From an uncultured Aquimarina sp. (GTDB lineage Bacteria; Bacteroidota; Bacteroidia; Flavobacteriales; Flavobacteriaceae): DNA of 64,000 bases. The translations under genes were made by a program, and so were the position numbers. The notes beneath the pieces were generated by a model. That model was not told the DNA's origin and ran no database searches. It saw only the letters and a program-made list of their open reading frames with translations. Below, piece by piece: positions 62,195 through 64,000 of the stretch. The stretch is taken from contig CANMLS010000012.1 of assembly GCA_947498785.1 (NCBI GenBank), positions 1-64,000 of the forward strand. Reading direction: 5' to 3'. Within the stretch, counting starts at the first letter, position 1. Each line of letters opens with the position of its first letter.

Positions 62195-63586
62195 ATGTTA
62201 GATATACCAACATTAGCTTTAGCTAACCTAAAAGAATGGACTGCTCTTAGAAAACCTATTGCAATCCAAAAAGTATTGGAGAATATATCTCCAGAAGATG
62301 GACGCCCAGGTGCAATTTTAGCATCCCCATCCAGAAGTAACCCTAACTATTATTTTCATTGGGTTCGAGATGCAGCAAGAACAATTCGAACTTTAGTTGC
62401 ATTACAATCACTGGATACTTATGAAACTTTTTTAGATTCAACAATCAAGCGATATGTTGAATTTTCAAAGATTAACCAAAACACACCAACCCCAAGCAAT
62501 AGTTTGGGAGAACCAAAATTTTATGTTGATGGTACAGCGTATTTTAAACCTTGGGGTAGACCTCAAAATGATGGACCAGCAGAAAGAGCCATTGCTTTAA
62601 TTAGATGGGCCAACTTATTATTAGAAGATGGACGAAAGGATTATGTAACAGAAAACCTTTATGACGGAAAAGAACCTTCAGAAAGTGTTATAAAAGCAGA
62701 TCTTGATTTTGTTGGAAATCACTGGCAAGATTCATGTTTTGATCTATGGGAAGAGGTCAACGGCACACACTTTTATACTAGAATGCAACAGAGGACTGCA
62801 CTTCGTGAAGGAGCAGCTCTAGCAAAAGCTTTAAAGGATAATGGTGCTTCAACCTTTTATAATGAACAGGCAGAAAAAATTGAAGATGATATGGAACGTT
62901 TCTGGGATGCGCAAAATAATCATTTAAAAACTACAATAGATTGGAAGGGTGGAGCAAATTATAAATATTCAAATTTGGATATTGCCATTATTTTAGGATC
63001 CTGTTATGGCTATTCTAAAGACTTTCCTTTTTATTCACCAAATCATGACAGGGTATTGGCTTCTGCATTTTCTATTCATAATGCCTTTCTTGATCTTTAT
63101 CCTATTAACTCTATTAAAGAATTAGATGGTGAACCTATGGGTCCAGGTATCGGAAGATATTCTGAGGACATATATAACCCGAATGGAGGTAAAGCCAATC
63201 CTTGGTTCTTATGCACTTTAGCAATGAGCAGTTTGTGTTACCAAGCTGCTAAATTATATGATAAGGATAAGACTATAAAAATAAACGACCAAAATATAGG
63301 ATTTATTTCTTTAGCTATCAATTCATCAGAAGAATCTACGAAATTAAAAGTTGGTGATATTATTAAATCTGGAAAAATTAAAAATAAAATCATATCAGGT
63401 TTAAATACTCTAGGCGACACCTATTTACGAAGAGTACAATATCACGGTGCAGAGGATGGTTCCTTATCTGAACAATTTGATTTAAATACAGGATTCATGC
63501 TTAGTGCCAGAGATTTGACCTGGAGTTACATTTCATTAATTATCGCCATTGACCTTAGAGATAATACTCCTATTAATGATGATTAA
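62195..63586 (+). CDS. Glycoside hydrolase family 15 glucoamylase-like
   Basis: 463 residues of an (alpha/alpha)6 GH15 catalytic domain with no signal peptide, hence cytosolic. Substrate-site motifs: GAILASPSRSNPNYYFHWVRDAA (first catalytic-site run), DGPAERAIALIRWA, SCFDLWEEVNGTHFYTRMQQR (catalytic Glu in DLWEE), and near the end GSLSEQFDLNTGFMLSARDLTWSY with the second Glu (SEQF). It should release glucose from alpha-glucans or related glucosides. It is divergent from the GMC group and followed by a TIM-barrel gene. Confidence 0.87.
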   Translation: MLDIPTLALANLKEWTALRKPIAIQKVLENISPEDGRPGAILASPSRSNPNYYFHWVRDAARTIRTLVALQSLDTYETFLDSTIKRYVEFSKINQNTPTPSNSLGEPKFYVDGTAYFKPWGRPQNDGPAERAIALIRWANLLLEDGRKDYVTENLYDGKEPSESVIKADLDFVGNHWQDSCFDLWEEVNGTHFYTRMQQRTALREGAALAKALKDNGASTFYNEQAEKIEDDMERFWDAQNNHLKTTIDWKGGANYKYSNLDIAIILGSCYGYSKDFPFYSPNHDRVLASAFSIHNAFLDLYPINSIKELDGEPMGPGIGRYSEDIYNPNGGKANPWFLCTLAMSSLCYQAAKLYDKDKTIKINDQNIGFISLAINSSEESTKLKVGDIIKSGKIKNKIISGLNTLGDTYLRRVQYHGAEDGSLSEQFDLNTGFMLSARDLTWSYISLIIAIDLRDNTPINDD

Positions 63587-63843
63587 TCGTATTTAATTAT
63601 TTATTCCGAATTTTAAATTAAAGCTTTAACATGAAGTTGAAAAGATAAAATAACTTGATTTTAAAAAATTTACAACGCTGTTTGCTTGTAATTTAGAATT
63701 CGGATTTAATTCCACATTGTGGAGTATAATTAAATGAGGTTTTCCTCTAAACTTTACCAAAAGTAATTTTTCAACTTTCTGTTACATGGATATGTCAGAC
63801 ATAGTTAGTTGATGAAACTCTTATCTACATTTAATCATACAAA

Positions 63844-64000
63844 ATGGAAAAAAAATCAAAAAATCGAGAAATCTATTTTAGTTTCTTTATGTTTACAGCA
63901 GACTTAAGACCACACGACACCAATTATACGAAAATACTTATCAACCATCTTGAAGCCCTTACAAAAATGGGGTATACTGGTTTTGATATGCATATCGCTT
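63844..64000 (+). CDS. TIM-barrel sugar isomerase/epimerase-like (partial, runs off the window)
   Basis: Only the first 52 codons are present: MEKKSKNREIYFSFFMFTA ... LEALTKMGYTGFDMHIA. The GYTGFDMHI strand is typical of the start of xylose-isomerase-like TIM-barrel epimerases. It continues the sugar locus, 257 bases after the glucoamylase. Confidence 0.6.
   Translation, partial: MEKKSKNREIYFSFFMFTADLRPHDTNYTKILINHLEALTKMGYTGFDMHIA

Noticed and set aside
1-64000. CRISPR arrays, tRNA/rRNA genes, insertion sequences or prophage
   Set aside because: No spaced direct-repeat array, no clover-leaf or rRNA sequence recognised, and no transposase, integrase or phage gene among the coding regions.

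Overview
The window looks like chromosome from a marine-type Flavobacteriaceae (Bacteroidota), possibly close to Aquimarina. The reasons are the low GC content, TAnnTTTG-type -7 promoter elements, a SusC-like TonB receptor with a DUF4249 lipoprotein under a FecI/FecR pair, a T9SS C-terminal sorting domain, a fused CcoN-CcoO oxidase subunit, a MoaC-MoaB fusion and FixJ-FixK-like one-piece regulators. I see no rRNA, tRNA, CRISPR array, IS element or prophage.

Layout. 0.1-5.3 kb: a minus-strand sigma/anti-sigma/TonB receptor/DUF4249 uptake unit. 5.3-6.1 kb: a nested inverted-repeat element. 6.1-8.5 kb: a MarR regulator, a secreted protein and an MFS efflux pump, with two matching operators. 9.4-12.4 kb: a TPR histidine kinase, a LuxR-like response regulator and a tiny lipoprotein, flanked by two TACGG-N4-CCGTA sites. 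13.6-19.6 kb: a nearly complete molybdenum cofactor operon (moeA, ModE-like, mobA, moaD, moeB, moaE, moaCB, moaA). 20.5-23 kb: a persulfide-type MBL/rhodanese enzyme followed by two decayed YeeE/YedE sulfur transporter genes.

23-52 kb is one low-oxygen island. It holds D-lactate dehydrogenase, eight universal stress proteins, the copper ATPase CcoI, CcoS, cbb3 oxidase CcoNO-Q-P, CcoG, CcoH, a TauE/SafE-like protein, HemN, a PAS histidine kinase with FixL-like haem-site residues, a receiver-CRP fusion regulator, a class A beta-lactamase, thioredoxin and several small proteins. Thirteen copies of a TGA-N6-TCA palindrome sit at the same distance from a TAnnTTT(G/A) element and drive about fifteen promoters. 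This is a compact FNR/FixK-type regulon whose likely regulator is encoded inside it. One of these promoters appears to make an ~85-nt terminator-ended RNA (25.0 kb), a candidate low-oxygen small RNA. Three tandem micro-ORFs (28, 28 and 44 codons, all starting MRTL) lie at 34.7-35.1 kb. pdxH and deoC in this island are broken.

52-54 kb: Lrp regulator, 2-hydroxyacid dehydrogenase and a VOC protein. 54-56 kb: a secreted beta-helix protein. 57-64 kb: an unusual sugar-oxidation locus (IolE-like isomerase, FAD-SLDH-type small subunit, VioB-like ferritin protein, GMC oxidoreductase, GH15 glucoamylase and the start of another TIM-barrel gene that runs off the window).
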